DNA of 64,000 nucleotides from Desulfospira joergensenii DSM 10085 (GTDB lineage: Bacteria; Desulfobacterota; Desulfobacteria; Desulfobacterales; Desulfobacteraceae). The DNA lies in NCBI RefSeq assembly GCF_000420085.1, contig NZ_ATUG01000001.1:1054001-1118000 (forward strand). The letters run 5' to 3'. This document shows positions 19,912-31,317 of the stretch, piece by piece. Below the pieces are notes generated by a model. The model worked only from the letters and a program-made list of their open reading frames with translations. It did not search any database and had not been told where the DNA came from. Made by a program: the position numbers and the translations under genes. How positions within the stretch are numbered: the stretch's first letter is position 1; every line of letters starts with the position of its first letter.

Positions 19912-20283
19912 TTATTTAGGTCTCTTGGCTCCGTATTTGGAACGTCCCTGCCTTCTGTCGTCAACGCCCAGCGTATCCAGAGCCCCTCTGACAATGTGAT
20001 AGCGGACACCGGGAAGGTCCTTTACCCTTCCGCCCCTCACCAGAACAACAGAGTGCTCCTGAAGATTGTGTCCCATACCGGGGATATATGCAGCGACTTC
20101 CATACCGGTTGTCAAACGAACCCTTGCCACTTTTCTCAAAGCAGAGTTCGGTTTTTTCGGAGTTGATGTATACACCCGGGTACAGACTCCCCGTTTCTGG
20201 GGACCACCCTTCAAAGCAGGCGTACCAACCTTTTTTTCTGCTTTTTTTCTACCTTTTCGAACCAACTGATTTATGGTCGGCAT
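19912..20283 (-). CDS. rpsL: Ribosomal protein uS12
   Basis: A 123-residue decoding-centre protein. I chose the ATG at 20283, giving the canonical start [12 protein letters not shown]. The frame is open to a TTG at 20307. The streptomycin-related loops are wild type: [18 protein letters not shown] and [20 protein letters not shown], with the usual Lys and Asp for beta-methylthiolation. It is the first gene after a candidate promoter at 20341-20369 and follows rpoC after 99 bases. Confidence 0.97.
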   Translation of the reverse strand: MPTINQLVRKGRKKAEKKVGTPALKGGPQKRGVCTRVYTSTPKKPNSALRKVARVRLTTGMEVAAYIPGMGHNLQEHSVVLVRGGRVKDLPGVRYHIVRGALDTLGVDDRRQGRSKYGAKRPK

Positions 20284-20340
20284 AATCTTCCCAACGCTCC
20301 TTATCAAAATAAAACAATGTCATATACGACAAAATATTTA

Positions 20341-20369
20341 ATTTTACGCTCGCTTTTTCGCAAAGTCAA
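20341..20369 (-). promoter_or_regulatory. Candidate sigma-70 promoter for rpsL-rpsG-tuf
   Basis: On the minus strand, TTGACT (20364-20369) and TAAAAT (20341-20346) are separated by exactly 17 bases. They lie in the AT-rich gap between the rpoC stop and rpsL. The predicted start of transcription near 20334 would leave a leader of about 50 bases before rpsL. It would give the rpsL-onward genes their own promoter besides read-through from rpoBC. Confidence 0.6.
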
Positions 20370-20382
20370 GCTTTTTTTGATT

Positions 20383-23300
20383 TTATACCTCTGCCACCTC
20401 TCCGACAGCCACCTCAACATTATGGTATCCCGGGAATCCGGTTCCCGCCGGAATCAGCCTGCCCATAACCACATTCTCCTTTAATCCTTTGAGGCTGTCG
20501 TACTTGCCTTCAATGGCGGCCAGGGTCAGGACCTTGGTGGTCTCCTGGAAGGACGCGGCAGACAAAAAACTGTCCGTGGACAGGGAGGCCTTGGTGATTC
20601 CAAGAATCAGAGGCTCACCCTTGGCAGGCTCGCCGCCGCTCATGGCCACTTCCCGGTTTTTCTCTTCAAACATCACCCGGTCAACCTGTTCGTCCGGAAT
20701 AAAATTGGTATCCCCGGGAGTGGTGACTTTAACCCGCCGCATCATCTGGCGGATCACCACTTCGATGTGCTTGTCATTGATACGGACCCCCTGGAGGCGG
20801 TAGACTTCCTGCACCTCATCCACCAGATACTTGGCCAGGGCCACCTCTCCCTTGATATTCATAATATCCTGGGGATTGGCACTGCCGGCAATAAGAGGAT
20901 CTCCTGCCTTGACGTAATCTCCGTCGTACACGGTAACATGGGAGCCCTTTGGAACAGAGTACTCTTTTTTGTCCCCCACATCCGTGGGAGTCACCGTGAC
21001 CTTCTGACGCCCCTTGGTCCCCTTTGCCACGGAAATATACCCGTCAATTTCAGTGAGCATGCCCGGGTCCTTGGGCTTTCTGACTTCAAAAAGCTCTGCA
21101 ACCCTGGGCAGACCCCCGGTGATATCCTTGGTCTTGGTGGTGGCCCTGGGCAGCTTGGCAACGACATCCCCCGCCATGATGGCATCATCCTCCTCAACTG
21201 TGAGAATGGCATTCACGGGGAGAAAGTACTGGGCATTATTTTTGGATCCCGGAAGCTTGACGGCTTTTCCTTCTTTATCCCTCAATGTAACCCGGGGGCG
21301 GATTTCCGTATCTTTTCCTTCGATGATGGTACGGCTGACCTTGCCCGTAACCGGGTCAATCTTCTCCTGAACCGTGTTGCCCACCTCAATGTCGGCCAGT
21401 TTCACCCGGCCGGATACCTCCGTGATGATCGGGGTGGTAAAGGGATCCCAGGTGGCAATGGTGTCTCCGGGGTCTATATTCTGACCGTCACGCACATGGA
21501 GAGTGGCACCGTAGATAACGGTCTCCTTGGACCTTTCCCGGCCTTCTTCACCGACAATGGTGACGCCGCCGCCCTTACGGTTCATGACGATGACCTCATT
21601 TTCCGCGGAGGTAACGGTCTGGATATCTTGGTTGTACTTGAGAATCCCTCCAACCCGGGCTTTGATCTCGGCAACCTCTACTTTCCGGGAGGCAGTACCG
21701 CCGATATGGAAGGTTCTCATGGTCAGCTGGGTTCCCGGCTCACCAATGGACTGGGCCGCCACGATTCCGATGGCCTGGCCGATCTCCACGGTCACCCCGT
21801 GGGCCAGGTCGCGGCCGTAGCACCTGGAGCAGACCCCATGTTTTGAGTTGCAGGTCAACACGGACCGGATCTTCACCTTCTGAACACCGGCCCGTTCGAT
21901 TTCGGCCACATGGCTTTCATTGAGTTCGGTGTCTGAGGCGACGATAAATTCGTCTGAATAGGGATCCCTGATATCTTCCTGGGTCACCCTGCCCAAAATT
22001 CTCTCTCCCAGGGTCTGGATGATTTCACCCCCTTCATACAGGGCTTCCACCTCTATCCCGTTAATGGTGCCGCAATCGTGCTCGATAATGGTGCAGTCCT
22101 GGCCCACATCGGCCAGACGCCGGGTCAGGTATCCTGAGTTGGCGGTCTTCAGGGCCGTATCGGCAAGACCTTTACGGGCGCCATGGGTGGAGATGAAGTA
22201 CTGAAGAACCGACAATCCCTCACGAAAACAGGCGGTAATGGGATTCTCGATAATCTCCCCCGAGGGTTTGGCCATGAGTCCCCGCATACCGGCCAGCTGG
22301 CGCATCTGATCCTTGGATCCACGGGCACCGGAGTCGGCCATAACATAAACGGCATTCATCTGCTCGGCAGATTCAGCATCTTCCACACCCATGGGATTTT
22401 TCATGACTTCCATCATGGCATTGGCAATATCGTCGGTTGCCTGGGCCCAGATGTCCACCACCTTGTTGTACTTCTCACCCTGGGTGATCAGACCTTCGGA
22501 GTATTGGGTTTTAATATCCTCAATGTTTGTTTCCGCCTTGGCGATCAGATCCCATTTCTGGTCCGGAATGATCATGTCATCCACGCAAATGGAAAGCCCG
22601 CCCAGGGTGGAGTGCTTGTACCCGATATCCTTGAGCCGGTCGGACAGGATCACGGTCTCTTTGAGTCCGATGTTCCGATAGGCATAGTCAATGAGTTTGA
22701 CCGTTGAGGATTTATCCATGAGTTTGTTGACCAGTGTGAACGGCAGAGTTGTCTTTCGTTCATCCACCTTGAAAATGGTAAACTTGTCTCCCACCGCCCT
22801 GACGTCGGTGAACTGGTCTTCTTTGAGGCTGAAGAGCTGTTCCACCACGACATCTGACAATTGAAAGATATTCTTAAACTCTTTCCGGGTCAGGATTCCG
22901 GTTTCTCCCCGGCTCTTCTTGATCTCCGAATCAGAGTATTTCTTCAAAACCGCCTCAAAGTCCTTGCCTGCCTTGAGTTCCTCCAGGGCCTCCTCGCACT
23001 CTTCAAGGGTTTCGGTCCGGATCCGGCTCAGGGAAAGAAGAGTGTCACCGGGGATGGATTCCCAGAGAAGGATCCGGCCCGTGGTGGTTTCATAGATCTC
23101 ATCATCGATCCTGACCTTGATCCTGGCATGGAGGTCAAGCTCTCCTGCATCAAAGGCGTATCTGACCTCTTCAATGCTGGAAAAGGAAATTCCCTCCCCC
23201 CTCTGACCGGCTACCGCCCGGGTCATATAGTAGATCCCCAGGACAATGTCCTGGGTGGGAACAATAATGGGCTGACCATTGGCAGGGGAGAGGATATTGT

Positions 23301-24765
23301 TGGTGGACAGCATCATGATCCGGGCTTCCAGCTGGGACTCCAGGGAAAGGGGAACATGGACCGCCATCTGGTCACCGTCAAAATCGGCATTAAAGGCCGG
23401 ACAGACCAGAGGATGAAGCTGGATGGCCTTTCCTTCGATGAGAACCGGCTCAAAGGCCTGGAACCCGAGACGATGAAGGGTGGGAGCCCGGTTAAGCATG
23501 ACCGGATACTCCTTGACCACATACTCCAGTGCATCCCAGACCTCGGTCTCTTCCCGTTCCACCATCTTTTTGGCGGATTTTACCGTTGACACCAGGCCTT
23601 TCTGCTCAAGATAGTTGTAAATAAAGGGTTTGAACAATTCCAAGGCCATTTTCTTGGGGATCCCGCACTGGTGGAGTCTCAATTCCGATCCCACCGTAAT
23701 AACCGTACGGCCGGAATAATCCACACGTTTTCCCAGAAGGTTCTGGCGGAATCTTCCCTGTTTTCCCTTGAGGGTGTCACTGAGGGATTTCAAAGGCCGT
23801 TTGTTGGTGCCTGTGACCACCCGGCCGTGACGGCCGTTATCGAAAAGGACGTCCACGGACTCCTGGAGCATCCTCTTTTCATTTCTGACGATGATGTCCG
23901 GGGCATCCAGATCCACCAGCCGTTTAAGGCGGTTGTTCCGGTTGAGCACCCTCCGGTAGAGGTCGTTAAGATCCGAGGTGGCAAACCGGCCTCCCTCCAG
24001 GGGCACCAGGGGTCTTAAATCCGGCGGCAGAATGGGGCAGGCCGTAAGAATCATCCGGGACGGTTCGATTCCAGAGTTAAGAAAGGCATCGATGACCTTG
24101 AGGCGCTTGGCCATTTTCTGCTGCTTGGCAACAGATTTGGTCATGCCGATTTCCTCTTTAAGCTCGTCGTGGACTTCCTGGAGTTTGATCTCATTGAGCA
24201 GGGTTAAGATGGCTTCGGCTCCGATGCCCACATCAAAGGCCTCCTCACCAAAGCTCTCCAATGCTTCATAGTATTGATCGTCGGACAGAAGCTGCATCTT
24301 TTTCAGCCCCGTGTCCTTGGGATCAATGACGATATAGGAATCAAAATAAAGAACTTTTTCAAGATTCTTCAGGGTCAGATCGAGAACGTTTCCGATCTTG
24401 GAGGGAAGACTCTTGAGAAACCAGATATGGGATACCGGAGAAGCCAGCTCGATATGGGCCATTCTCTCCCTTCTCACTTTAGACTGGATGACCTCAACCC
24501 CGCACTTTTCACACACCACACCCCGGTGCTTCATGCGCTTGTATTTCCCGCAGTTGCACTCATAATCTTTGGTGGGGCCGAACACCTTTGCGCAAAACAG
24601 GCCGTCCCGTTCCGGCTTAAAGGTTCTGTAATTTATGGTTTCAGGTTTTTTAATCTCGCCATGGGACCACTCCCGGATCTGGTCTGAAGATGCGAGGCTG
24701 ATCTGAACCCCCTGATAAATCTTGGGATCTTTTGGTTTTGCGAAGAAATCGTAAATATTGTCCAA
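20383..24765 (-). CDS. rpoC: RNA polymerase beta' subunit with an inserted parvulin-like domain
   Basis: A 1460-residue catalytic subunit. The N-terminal zinc site uses C70, C72, C85 and C88. The catalytic [12 protein letters not shown] loop is near residue 460. A second zinc site is near [15 protein letters not shown] chose the TTG at 24765: AAGGAG lies six bases before it, and the resulting N-terminus [15 protein letters not shown] fits the family. The rpoB stop lies inside that ribosome-binding site, so the genes are coupled. Residues about 573-673, between [10 protein letters not shown] and [14 protein letters not shown], are an insertion relative to E. coli beta', where these flanks are nearly adjacent. 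The insert resembles a parvulin (PpiC) domain and is listed separately. Everything else is standard. Confidence 0.98.
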   Translation of the reverse strand: MDNIYDFFAKPKDPKIYQGVQISLASSDQIREWSHGEIKKPETINYRTFKPERDGLFCAKVFGPTKDYECNCGKYKRMKHRGVVCEKCGVEVIQSKVRRERMAHIELASPVSHIWFLKSLPSKIGNVLDLTLKNLEKVLYFDSYIVIDPKDTGLKKMQLLSDDQYYEALESFGEEAFDVGIGAEAILTLLNEIKLQEVHDELKEEIGMTKSVAKQQKMAKRLKVIDAFLNSGIEPSRMILTACPILPPDLRPLVPLEGGRFATSDLNDLYRRVLNRNNRLKRLVDLDAPDIIVRNEKRMLQESVDVLFDNGRHGRVVTGTNKRPLKSLSDTLKGKQGRFRQNLLGKRVDYSGRTVITVGSELRLHQCGIPKKMALELFKPFIYNYLEQKGLVSTVKSAKKMVEREETEVWDALEYVVKEYPVMLNRAPTLHRLGFQAFEPVLIEGKAIQLHPLVCPAFNADFDGDQMAVHVPLSLESQLEARIMMLSTNNILSPANGQPIIVPTQDIVLGIYYMTRAVAGQRGEGISFSSIEEVRYAFDAGELDLHARIKVRIDDEIYETTTGRILLWESIPGDTLLSLSRIRTETLEECEEALEELKAGKDFEAVLKKYSDSEIKKSRGETGILTRKEFKNIFQLSDVVVEQLFSLKEDQFTDVRAVGDKFTIFKVDERKTTLPFTLVNKLMDKSSTVKLIDYAYRNIGLKETVILSDRLKDIGYKHSTLGGLSICVDDMIIPDQKWDLIAKAETNIEDIKTQYSEGLITQGEKYNKVVDIWAQATDDIANAMMEVMKNPMGVEDAESAEQMNAVYVMADSGARGSKDQMRQLAGMRGLMAKPSGEIIENPITACFREGLSVLQYFISTHGARKGLADTALKTANSGYLTRRLADVGQDCTIIEHDCGTINGIEVEALYEGGEIIQTLGERILGRVTQEDIRDPYSDEFIVASDTELNESHVAEIERAGVQKVKIRSVLTCNSKHGVCSRCYGRDLAHGVTVEIGQAIGIVAAQSIGEPGTQLTMRTFHIGGTASRKVEVAEIKARVGGILKYNQDIQTVTSAENEVIVMNRKGGGVTIVGEEGRERSKETVIYGATLHVRDGQNIDPGDTIATWDPFTTPIITEVSGRVKLADIEVGNTVQEKIDPVTGKVSRTIIEGKDTEIRPRVTLRDKEGKAVKLPGSKNNAQYFLPVNAILTVEEDDAIMAGDVVAKLPRATTKTKDITGGLPRVAELFEVRKPKDPGMLTEIDGYISVAKGTKGRQKVTVTPTDVGDKKEYSVPKGSHVTVYDGDYVKAGDPLIAGSANPQDIMNIKGEVALAKYLVDEVQEVYRLQGVRINDKHIEVVIRQMMRRVKVTTPGDTNFIPDEQVDRVMFEEKNREVAMSGGEPAKGEPLILGITKASLSTDSFLSAASFQETTKVLTLAAIEGKYDSLKGLKENVVMGRLIPAGTGFPGYHNVEVAVGEVAEV
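22747..23049 (-). other. Parvulin-like insertion domain inside RpoC
   Basis: This 303-base segment encodes RpoC residues about 573-673. It follows the parvulin layout: strand, [20 protein letters not shown] helix, KKYSDS, an RGETG turn where parvulins have GGDLG, a [19 protein letters not shown] helix-turn, and a closing [10 protein letters not shown] strand. It aligns in order with the parvulin domain of the protein at 55975-56769 (TEEEAKAAKERVLKGESFED, AFSLEKDGLSDPVKTQFG, YHIIKVYDKK). The usual HIL and FGYHII histidines are replaced (SRI and DKFTIF), so a catalytic role is unlikely. The domain call is by eye. In E. coli the insertion point precedes the beta' rim helices of the secondary channel. 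Confidence 0.75.
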
Positions 24766-24775
24766 TGTCTTCTCC

Positions 24776-27700
24776 TTATTTGCTGCCTTCAATAAGATTC
24801 ATATCCAGGCCCAGACTGTTGAGCTCTTTCATCAGTACTCTGAATGACTCAGGCATCCCAGGTTCCAGAACATTCTGGCCTTTGACTATTTTTTCATACA
24901 TCCGTGTTCTTCCGGTCATATCATCGGATTTTACGGTGAGAAACTCCTGGAGTGCATGGGCTGCGCCATAGGCCTCCATGGCCCAGACCTCCATCTCTCC
25001 CAGTCTCTGGCCGCCGAACTGGGCCTTACCGCCCAGGGGCTGCTGGGTGACCAGGGAATAGGGCCCGATGGAACGGGCATGGAGCTTGTCATCCACCAGG
25101 TGGTGAAGTTTAAGCATGTACATGGTTCCCACGGTCACGGGCATGTCAAAGGGCTCACCGGTTCTTCCGTCAAAAAGAACGGACTGTCCGGAGCGGTCAT
25201 ATCCCGACTCTTCAATCAGATCCTTGATCTCCTCTTCCGTGGCCCCGTCAAATACCGGGGTGGCCGTATGGACCCCCCTCTTGTAAAGGGAAGAAAAGTC
25301 AATAAGTTCCTCTTCGGTCATCTTGTCTATGGCCTGGCCAAGGGTGTCCTCGATGCCGTCTGCCTTCTGTTTTTGGGTCAGGGTGAAGATATTTTTCATT
25401 TTTTCCCTGAGTTTATCCGTCTTCATCTCCGAGAGCAGTTCATCGATCTGCTGACCCAGACCAAAGGCTGCAGAGCCCAGATGGATCTCCAGAATCTGCC
25501 CCACGTTCATACGGGAGGGAACTCCCAGGGGGTTGAGTACCATATCCACGGGCCGGCCGTCGGCAAAATAGGGCAGATCTTCCGTCCTAAGAATCCTTGA
25601 TACAACACCCTTGTTACCATGGCGCCCGGCCATCTTATCCCCCACGGAAAGAACCCTTTCCATGGCCACGCTGATCTTGATTAATTTGAGAACACCGGGC
25701 GGAAGGTCGTCCCCCTTTTCAAAGCGGGATACCTGCCGGTTAAAATGTTCCCGGGCTTTTTTAATCTGATCCTGGGCCTGTTCCAGAATGATCTGGGCCT
25801 TTTCCGTGGCCATTGGATCTTTTACTGCAATGTCCACCAGTACAGAGACGGGAATATTTTCCAGGCCGGCCGGTTGGATCTTGGCCCCCTTCGTCAGAAC
25901 GGCCTTACCATTTTTTTCCAGGTCGGCCACTACTTCCTGGCCGTCCAGAATACTCTCCACCTTTTCACGGGCCACCTGGGAGATGATTTTAATTTCATCG
26001 TCCCTGTCCTTTTCGAGGCGTTCAATTTCCTCGTCCTCGATCTGCCGGGTCCGGTCATCCTTGGTCAATCCCCTTCTGGAGAAGACTTTGGCATCAATCA
26101 CCTTGCCTTTAACCCCCGGGGGTACGCACAGGGAGGTATCTTTTACATCACCGGCTTTTTCACCGAAAATGGCCCGGAGAAGCTTCTCTTCCGGAGAGAG
26201 CTGGGTTTCACCCTTGGGCGTAATCTTGCCCACCAGGATATCACCGGGATTGACCTCGGCGCCCAGGCGGATGATCCCGCTGTCATCCAGATTTTTCAGG
26301 GCCTCTTCCCCCACATTGGGAATGTCCCTGGTAATCTCTTCCTTGCCCAGCTTGGTATCCCGGGCCAGAACTTCGAACTCTTCCACGTGAACCGAGGTGT
26401 AGACCCCGTCCTTTACCAGCCGCTCGCTGACAAGGATGGAGTCCTCGTAGTTGTATCCGTCCCAGGGCATAAAGGCCACGGTGACATTTTTCCCCAATGC
26501 CAGTTCGCCCATTTCAGTGGACGGTCCGTCGGCAATCACCTCACCCTTTGTAACCCGGTCCCCCCTCTCAACAATGGGCCTGTGGTTAAAACAGGTGTTC
26601 TGGTTTGATCTGACGAATTTGGTGCAATTATAAATAGAGACCGCTTTTTCAAAAGTGCCGTCTTCCTTTTCATCGTTGCGGACAACAATACGCTTTGAAT
26701 CCACATCCACCACGACTCCGTCATAGTCTGCAACGATGGTAACCCCGGAGTCCCTGGCCACCACACTTTCCATACCGGTTCCGACAAGGGGTGCTTCGCT
26801 CCTGATCAGGGGAACCGCCTGGCGCTGCATGTTGGAGCCCATGAGGGCCCGGTTGGCATCATCGTTCTCCAGAAAGGGAATCAGAGCCGCAGAAACCGAA
26901 ACCAGCTGGTTGGGAGAGACGTCCATGAACTTGACATCTTTGTTCTCGATCATCTCAAATTCACCTTCCACCCGGGATGAAACCAGGGGGTTGATGAAGT
27001 TGCCGGAGGAATCCAGGGGCGCATTTGCCTGGGCAATGGGATGGGATTTCTCCTCAAAAGCACTCAGATGGATAATCTCCTTGGATGCATTCCCTTCATC
27101 TGCAATTCTGAAGGGCGTCTCGATAAACCCGAAATCATTGACCCGGGCATAGGTGCAAAGGGAGACGATAAGTCCGATATTGGGACCTTCAGGGGTTTCA
27201 ATGGGACAGATCCTCCCGTAATGGGAGGGATGCACGTCCCTGACCTCAAACCCGGCTCTTTCCCGGGTCAGGCCGCCGGGACCCAATGCGGAAAGCCTTC
27301 TCTTGTGAGTGGTTTCCGACAACGGATTGGTCTGATCCATGAACTGGGAAAGCTGGGAAGTTCCGAAAAATTCCCTTACAACAGCAGAAACCGGCTTGGG
27401 ATTGATCAGGTCGTGGGGCATCATGGCATCCACTTCCTGCATGCTCATCTTTTCCTTGATGGCACGCTCCATTCTGACCAGGCCGATCCGGTAATGGTTC
27501 TCCAAAAGTTCTCCAACCGCTCTTACTCTCCTGTTGCCCAGATGGTCGATGTCATCCACCTGACCCTGGGTATCTTTTAACTCAATGAGGGTGGAGGCCG
27601 TTAAAAGGACGTCTTCCTTGCGAAGGGTTTTTACGTCTATCTTGGTATTCACTCCCAGCCTGTGATTCATCTTCAGACGGCCCACCTTGGACAGATCGTA

Positions 27701-28903
27701 ATAGGCCTGTCTAAAGAAAAGATGGTCGATGAAATCCTGGGCCACCTCAATGGTGGCGGGATTCCCCGGACGAAGACGCCGGTAGATATCCATCAGGGCC
27801 TCTTCCTTGGTTTCCGTCTTGTCCGATACCAGGGTCTTGCGCATGGAGTCGGAGCTCCTGGTATCTACATAGAGGATATGAAAATCATTCAGATTTTTTT
27901 CCTCCATCTGTTCAAAGCTGTCTTCGGCAATCAGATCACCGGCCTTATACAGAATTTCGCCGGTCTCTCTATCATAACAATTGTGGGAGAATGCCTTGCC
28001 GATGAGTTCAGTATCCGTGATGGGGATATAGTTCAGGCCTTCATCCTTGAGCTGTTTTAAAGCTCGTTTTGTAAAAATTCTTCCCTGCTTTACGACCACC
28101 TCCCCTGTTTCAGGAGATTTTACGTCAAAACCGGCCCTCTGCCGGATCAGATTTTCAGGAATAAACTCTTTAAAAAACGAGCCTTGTTTTTTAATGATGT
28201 GCTCTCTTCTATAGAAAAAATCCAGGATATCTTCGCTGTTATACCCAAAGGCCTTGAAAAGGATGGACACGGGAAATTTTCTTCTTCTGTCGATACGGAT
28301 ATTAACAATATCCTTGGCATCGATTTCCATGTCGATCCAGGAACCGCGTACCGGGATGATCCTGGCGTTGTAGATAATTTTCCCGGTGGAGTAGTTCTTT
28401 CCCTTGTCATGGTCGAAGAACACGCCCGAAGACCTGTGCAGCTGACTGACCACAGCCCGTTCGGTTCCGTTGATGATGAAAGTTCCCTGCCGGGTCATCA
28501 AGGGGATGGTCCCGAAATAAATCTCCTGTTCTTTGATGTCCCTGATTGTGGATGTCTCGGTTTCCTTATCCTGATCATAGACCACCAGGCGGACCCGGAT
28601 ATTCACCGGGATATCATAGGTCATCCCCCTACTGATGCATTCATTTACAGAATGCTTGGTCTCCCCGAAGGAATAGGAGACATACTCAAGGGAGGATGTA
28701 TCGGTAAAATCCTTGATGGGAAAAACGGATTTAAAAACAGAATGCAGCCCCTTGTCTTCCCTGTGCTGGGGCTCCACATCCATCTGAAGAAAACTTTCAA
28801 AAGAATTCCGCTGCATCCCGATGAGGTCGGGAATATCAATAATTTTTCTTTTACTGCCAAACTCTTTTCTGAAACGCCTATTCGTCAAAAGACTTCCGGT
28901 CAT
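24776..28903 (-). CDS. rpoB: RNA polymerase beta subunit
   Basis: A 1375-residue catalytic subunit. The rifampicin pocket reads [20 protein letters not shown] and RLSALGPGG, with the Asp, His and Ser of sensitive enzymes. Near the C-terminus is [17 protein letters not shown] with the catalytic-site lysines and histidine. I chose the ATG at 28903: GGGAG lies about five bases upstream, and the N-terminus [16 protein letters not shown] matches the family. The frame is also open to an ATG at 28948 that lacks a ribosome-binding site. It is 112 bases from rplL and overlaps the rpoC translation signal. Confidence 0.98.
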   Translation of the reverse strand: MTGSLLTNRRFRKEFGSKRKIIDIPDLIGMQRNSFESFLQMDVEPQHREDKGLHSVFKSVFPIKDFTDTSSLEYVSYSFGETKHSVNECISRGMTYDIPVNIRVRLVVYDQDKETETSTIRDIKEQEIYFGTIPLMTRQGTFIINGTERAVVSQLHRSSGVFFDHDKGKNYSTGKIIYNARIIPVRGSWIDMEIDAKDIVNIRIDRRRKFPVSILFKAFGYNSEDILDFFYRREHIIKKQGSFFKEFIPENLIRQRAGFDVKSPETGEVVVKQGRIFTKRALKQLKDEGLNYIPITDTELIGKAFSHNCYDRETGEILYKAGDLIAEDSFEQMEEKNLNDFHILYVDTRSSDSMRKTLVSDKTETKEEALMDIYRRLRPGNPATIEVAQDFIDHLFFRQAYYDLSKVGRLKMNHRLGVNTKIDVKTLRKEDVLLTASTLIELKDTQGQVDDIDHLGNRRVRAVGELLENHYRIGLVRMERAIKEKMSMQEVDAMMPHDLINPKPVSAVVREFFGTSQLSQFMDQTNPLSETTHKRRLSALGPGGLTRERAGFEVRDVHPSHYGRICPIETPEGPNIGLIVSLCTYARVNDFGFIETPFRIADEGNASKEIIHLSAFEEKSHPIAQANAPLDSSGNFINPLVSSRVEGEFEMIENKDVKFMDVSPNQLVSVSAALIPFLENDDANRALMGSNMQRQAVPLIRSEAPLVGTGMESVVARDSGVTIVADYDGVVVDVDSKRIVVRNDEKEDGTFEKAVSIYNCTKFVRSNQNTCFNHRPIVERGDRVTKGEVIADGPSTEMGELALGKNVTVAFMPWDGYNYEDSILVSERLVKDGVYTSVHVEEFEVLARDTKLGKEEITRDIPNVGEEALKNLDDSGIIRLGAEVNPGDILVGKITPKGETQLSPEEKLLRAIFGEKAGDVKDTSLCVPPGVKGKVIDAKVFSRRGLTKDDRTRQIEDEEIERLEKDRDDEIKIISQVAREKVESILDGQEVVADLEKNGKAVLTKGAKIQPAGLENIPVSVLVDIAVKDPMATEKAQIILEQAQDQIKKAREHFNRQVSRFEKGDDLPPGVLKLIKISVAMERVLSVGDKMAGRHGNKGVVSRILRTEDLPYFADGRPVDMVLNPLGVPSRMNVGQILEIHLGSAAFGLGQQIDELLSEMKTDKLREKMKNIFTLTQKQKADGIEDTLGQAIDKMTEEELIDFSSLYKRGVHTATPVFDGATEEEIKDLIEESGYDRSGQSVLFDGRTGEPFDMPVTVGTMYMLKLHHLVDDKLHARSIGPYSLVTQQPLGGKAQFGGQRLGEMEVWAMEAYGAAHALQEFLTVKSDDMTGRTRMYEKIVKGQNVLEPGMPESFRVLMKELNSLGLDMNLIEGSK

Positions 28904-28967
28904 GATATCTCCCAATGTGAGTTTTTCCAACCGTAAAAGCGGAGACATGGCCCATTGCCTTGCCCCC

Positions 28968-28983
28968 GCATAAAGTTTTATGC
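28968..28983. other. Short palindrome in the rplL-rpoB gap
   Basis: Seven-bp arms GCATAAA and TTTATGC flank a two-base centre in the 112-base gap between rplL and rpoB. The loop is too small for an RNA hairpin, so a protein-binding site or chance is more likely. In other bacteria this gap holds an attenuator or RNase III site; I see no U-run that would make one here. Confidence 0.25.
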
Positions 28984-29015
28984 ATCTGGCCGAAAACTAT
29001 TTCAGCACTGCAAAA

Positions 29016-29408
29016 CTATTTTACAGAAACCTGAGCGCCCGCTCCCTCAAGCTGTTCCTTGATCTTCTCGGCTTCTTCCTTGGGGATGCCTTCCTTGACC
29101 GCCTTGGGGGCTTCCTCAACCAGGGCTTTGGCTTCCTTGAGGCCAAGGCCGGTGATGGCTCTGACTTCCTTAATTACGTTGATCTTCTTGTCACCAATGG
29201 CTTCAAGAACAACATCAAACTCGGTTTTTTCCTCTTCGGCGGCTCCGCCTGCGTCACCGGCACCGGGCATGGGGCCTCCGGCAAAAGCAACCGGGGCAGC
29301 GGCGCTGACGCCAAATTTCTCTTCAAGTTCCTTAACCAGTTCAGAGAGCTCAAGAACGCTCATGCTCGATATGAATTCAATAACATCATCTTTTGTGATA
29401 TCAGCCAT
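29016..29408 (-). CDS. rplL: Ribosomal protein bL12 (L7/L12)
   Basis: A 130-residue stalk protein present in several copies per ribosome and needed for GTPase factor recruitment. The N-terminal dimerisation part is [20 protein letters not shown]. It is followed by an Ala/Gly/Pro-rich hinge (about 36-60) and the C-terminal factor-binding domain with [20 protein letters not shown] and [20 protein letters not shown]. Its place after rplJ (54-base gap) is standard. Confidence 0.98.
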   Translation of the reverse strand: MADITKDDVIEFISSMSVLELSELVKELEEKFGVSAAAPVAFAGGPMPGAGDAGGAAEEEKTEFDVVLEAIGDKKINVIKEVRAITGLGLKEAKALVEEAPKAVKEGIPKEEAEKIKEQLEGAGAQVSVK

Positions 29409-29462
29409 TTTTTATCTCCTAAAGTACTAAATTTATTTTTTAAATTGGTATAATCTATTGTT

Positions 29463-29987
29463 TTAAGCTGCTTCTTTTTGATCTTTGACGGCGCTGAGCA
29501 CGTTGACAAAAGATCTTGGCACACCTGAAAGAACATTGACCAAGGAAGTCGGAACCGCATTAAGGGTATAGACGAGCTTGGTAAGCAATTCTTCTTTTGA
29601 GGGCATTTTGGCCAGTTGCTTGATCTGTTCGGAATCAAGAAGATTTCCGCCGAGGGTGGCCGCCTTGATCTCCAGTTTTTCATTCTCTTTGGCAAAGTCA
29701 ACCAGAACCTTTGCCGGAGACACCGGATCATCCACAGATGTAACAATGGCGGTGGGGCCTTTGAAAAAATCAGACATCAGGGCTGTGTCGGTTTCTTTTG
29801 AAGCCAGGTTCAAAAGGGTATTCTTAACAACCTCGATCTGAACTCCGACCTCGCGCAGCTTGCTGCGAAGCTCTGTCATCTTGGAAACGTCAAGTCCCAT
29901 GTAATCGATGACGATTGAGATCTCTGCTTCACCAAGCTGTTTGGCCAGTCTTTCAACCAGTTCTTTTTTCTGGGAAATATTTAGCAA
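29463..29987 (-). CDS. rplJ: Ribosomal protein uL10
   Basis: A 174-residue stalk base protein that binds 23S rRNA and L12 dimers. The N-terminal domain has the Y-x-G-L-x-V segment DYMGLDVSKMTELRSKLRE, and the C-terminal helix ends in SFVNVLSAVKDQKEAA. I chose a TTG at 29987, giving MLNISQKKELVERLAKQL, because AGGAGG lies ten bases upstream. An ATG at 30008 would place that AGGAGG inside the gene. The leader upstream looks like the L10 autoregulatory element. Confidence 0.93.
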   Translation of the reverse strand: MLNISQKKELVERLAKQLGEAEISIVIDYMGLDVSKMTELRSKLREVGVQIEVVKNTLLNLASKETDTALMSDFFKGPTAIVTSVDDPVSPAKVLVDFAKENEKLEIKAATLGGNLLDSEQIKQLAKMPSKEELLTKLVYTLNAVPTSLVNVLSGVPRSFVNVLSAVKDQKEAA

Positions 29988-30134
29988 TTTATTCACACCT
30001 CCTTTCATTATTGAATCTTGTACGAAGGTGCCAACTTAAACCAAAACAAAATTTTATATTTTTGTGTCTCGGCAGGCCGGCAAATCCGATTATGCACCCA
30101 TGGGTGCACCTACTGTCTAGGACAGATTTTCTAC
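29988..30134 (-). promoter_or_regulatory. L10 leader (autoregulatory RNA element)
   Basis: The gap between rplA and rplJ carries, on the minus strand, CCTAGACAGTAGGTGC followed by a 16-base palindrome (30093-30108) and then GCCGGCCTGCCGAGAC. These are the hallmarks of the L10 leader, the site where the L10-L12 complex binds its own mRNA to repress rplJ-rplL. The core lies at about 30066-30125. The call is from remembered consensus; a covariance-model scan would settle it. Confidence 0.75.
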
Positions 30135-30827
30135 CTATTTTATCAACAGGGGATCGACTTTAATGCCGGGCCCCATGGTAGACGAAATGCTGATGTTTTT
30201 CAGGTAAGTTCCCTTACTGGAGGCGGGTTTCAGGGCAACCAGCTTGTCAAGAAAGGCCTTGACATTCTCGGTCAGTTTTTCTGCCCCAAAGGAAACCTTG
30301 CCAACGGGAACGTGAACAATTCCCGCTTTCTCCACCCTGAAATCAATTTTACCCGCTTTCAGCTCGTTGATGGCCTTTCCCAGTTCAAAGGTGACGGTTC
30401 CGGTTTTGGCATTGGGCATGAGCCCCCGTGGTCCCAGGACTCTTCCCAGTTTCCCCACGGCACCCATCATATCGGGTGTGGCAATGGCCTTGTCAAATCC
30501 GAACCAGCCGTCCTTGATCTTTTCAATGATCTCATCATTGGCAATGAAGTCTGCCCCGGCGTCCAGGGCTTCCGTTTCCTTTTCGCCTTTGGCAAAAACC
30601 AGAATCTTGACTTCCTTGCCAAGCCCGTTGGGCAGAATAACCGTGCCGCGAACCATCTGATCGGCATGCCGCGGATCAACACCCAGCCTTACGGCCACAT
30701 CAACGGTTTCATCGAATTTTACGTAACTTGAGGAAACTGTCAGATCCATAGCCTCCTTTGGATCGTATTGCACAGTCCTGTCTACCTTATTCAGTGCTTC
30801 TGTATGTTTTTTACTCCGCTTAGGCAT
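30135..30827 (-). CDS. rplA: Ribosomal protein uL1
   Basis: A 230-residue protein of the mobile L1 stalk that helps release E-site tRNA. It starts [20 protein letters not shown] and contains [20 protein letters not shown] and the C-terminal [15 protein letters not shown]. In E. coli L1 represses the rplK-rplA mRNA. It lies 24 bases after rplK. Length is standard. Confidence 0.98.
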   Translation of the reverse strand: MPKRSKKHTEALNKVDRTVQYDPKEAMDLTVSSSYVKFDETVDVAVRLGVDPRHADQMVRGTVILPNGLGKEVKILVFAKGEKETEALDAGADFIANDEIIEKIKDGWFGFDKAIATPDMMGAVGKLGRVLGPRGLMPNAKTGTVTFELGKAINELKAGKIDFRVEKAGIVHVPVGKVSFGAEKLTENVKAFLDKLVALKPASSKGTYLKNISISSTMGPGIKVDPLLIK

Positions 30828-30851
30828 TTTTCATCACTCTTCTACTTAAAG

Positions 30852-31274
30852 TTAAACAACTTCTATCCCCATACTTCTTGCGGTACCGGCGATTATTTTC
30901 ACTGCCGCATCAATATCTGAGGCATTAAGATCTTCTTTTTTGGTTTCAGCAATCTGGACAAGCTGATCCCGGGTCACCTTACCGACCTTATCCCGGTTGG
31001 GCTCTCCGGAGCCCTTTGAGATTTTGGCTGCGGCCAGCAGCAGCCTGGATGCCGGGGGTGTCTTGGTAATAAAGCTGAAGGATCTGTCCTGGTAGACGGT
31101 GATGACAACTGGAATGATCGATCCTGCGTCGTTGGAGGTTTTAGCATTAAAAGCCTTGCAGAAATCCATGATATTGACCCCGTGCTGTCCCAGAGCCGGG
31201 CCAATGGGTGGCGAAGGGTTGGCTTTTCCTGCCTCAACCTGAAGCTTTATTTGCGTCATTACTTTTTTTGCCAT
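30852..31274 (-). CDS. rplK: Ribosomal protein uL11
   Basis: A 140-residue protein of the GTPase-associated centre that binds 23S rRNA next to L10. Its N-terminal domain reads [20 protein letters not shown] and [16 protein letters not shown], the proline-rich helix targeted by thiostrepton. The C-terminal RNA-binding part ends [11 protein letters not shown]. It is 43 bases downstream of nusG, the usual neighbour. Confidence 0.98.
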   Translation of the reverse strand: MAKKVMTQIKLQVEAGKANPSPPIGPALGQHGVNIMDFCKAFNAKTSNDAGSIIPVVITVYQDRSFSFITKTPPASRLLLAAAKISKGSGEPNRDKVGKVTRDQLVQIAETKKEDLNASDIDAAVKIIAGTARSMGIEVV

Positions 31275-31317
31275 TTTAAAATACTCCTGAAACTCTATAT
31301 TAAACCGTTTTTTGGAT

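Noticed and set aside
20767-21846. A 359-codon plus-strand frame opposite rpoC
   Set aside because: Antisense shadow of a certain gene; composition is that of mirrored codons.
25745-26608. A 287-codon plus-strand frame opposite rpoB
   Set aside because: Antisense shadow of rpoB without any translation signal.
30093-30108. The 16-base palindrome as a repressor operator
   Set aside because: It lies inside the L10 leader and is better explained as an RNA stem.
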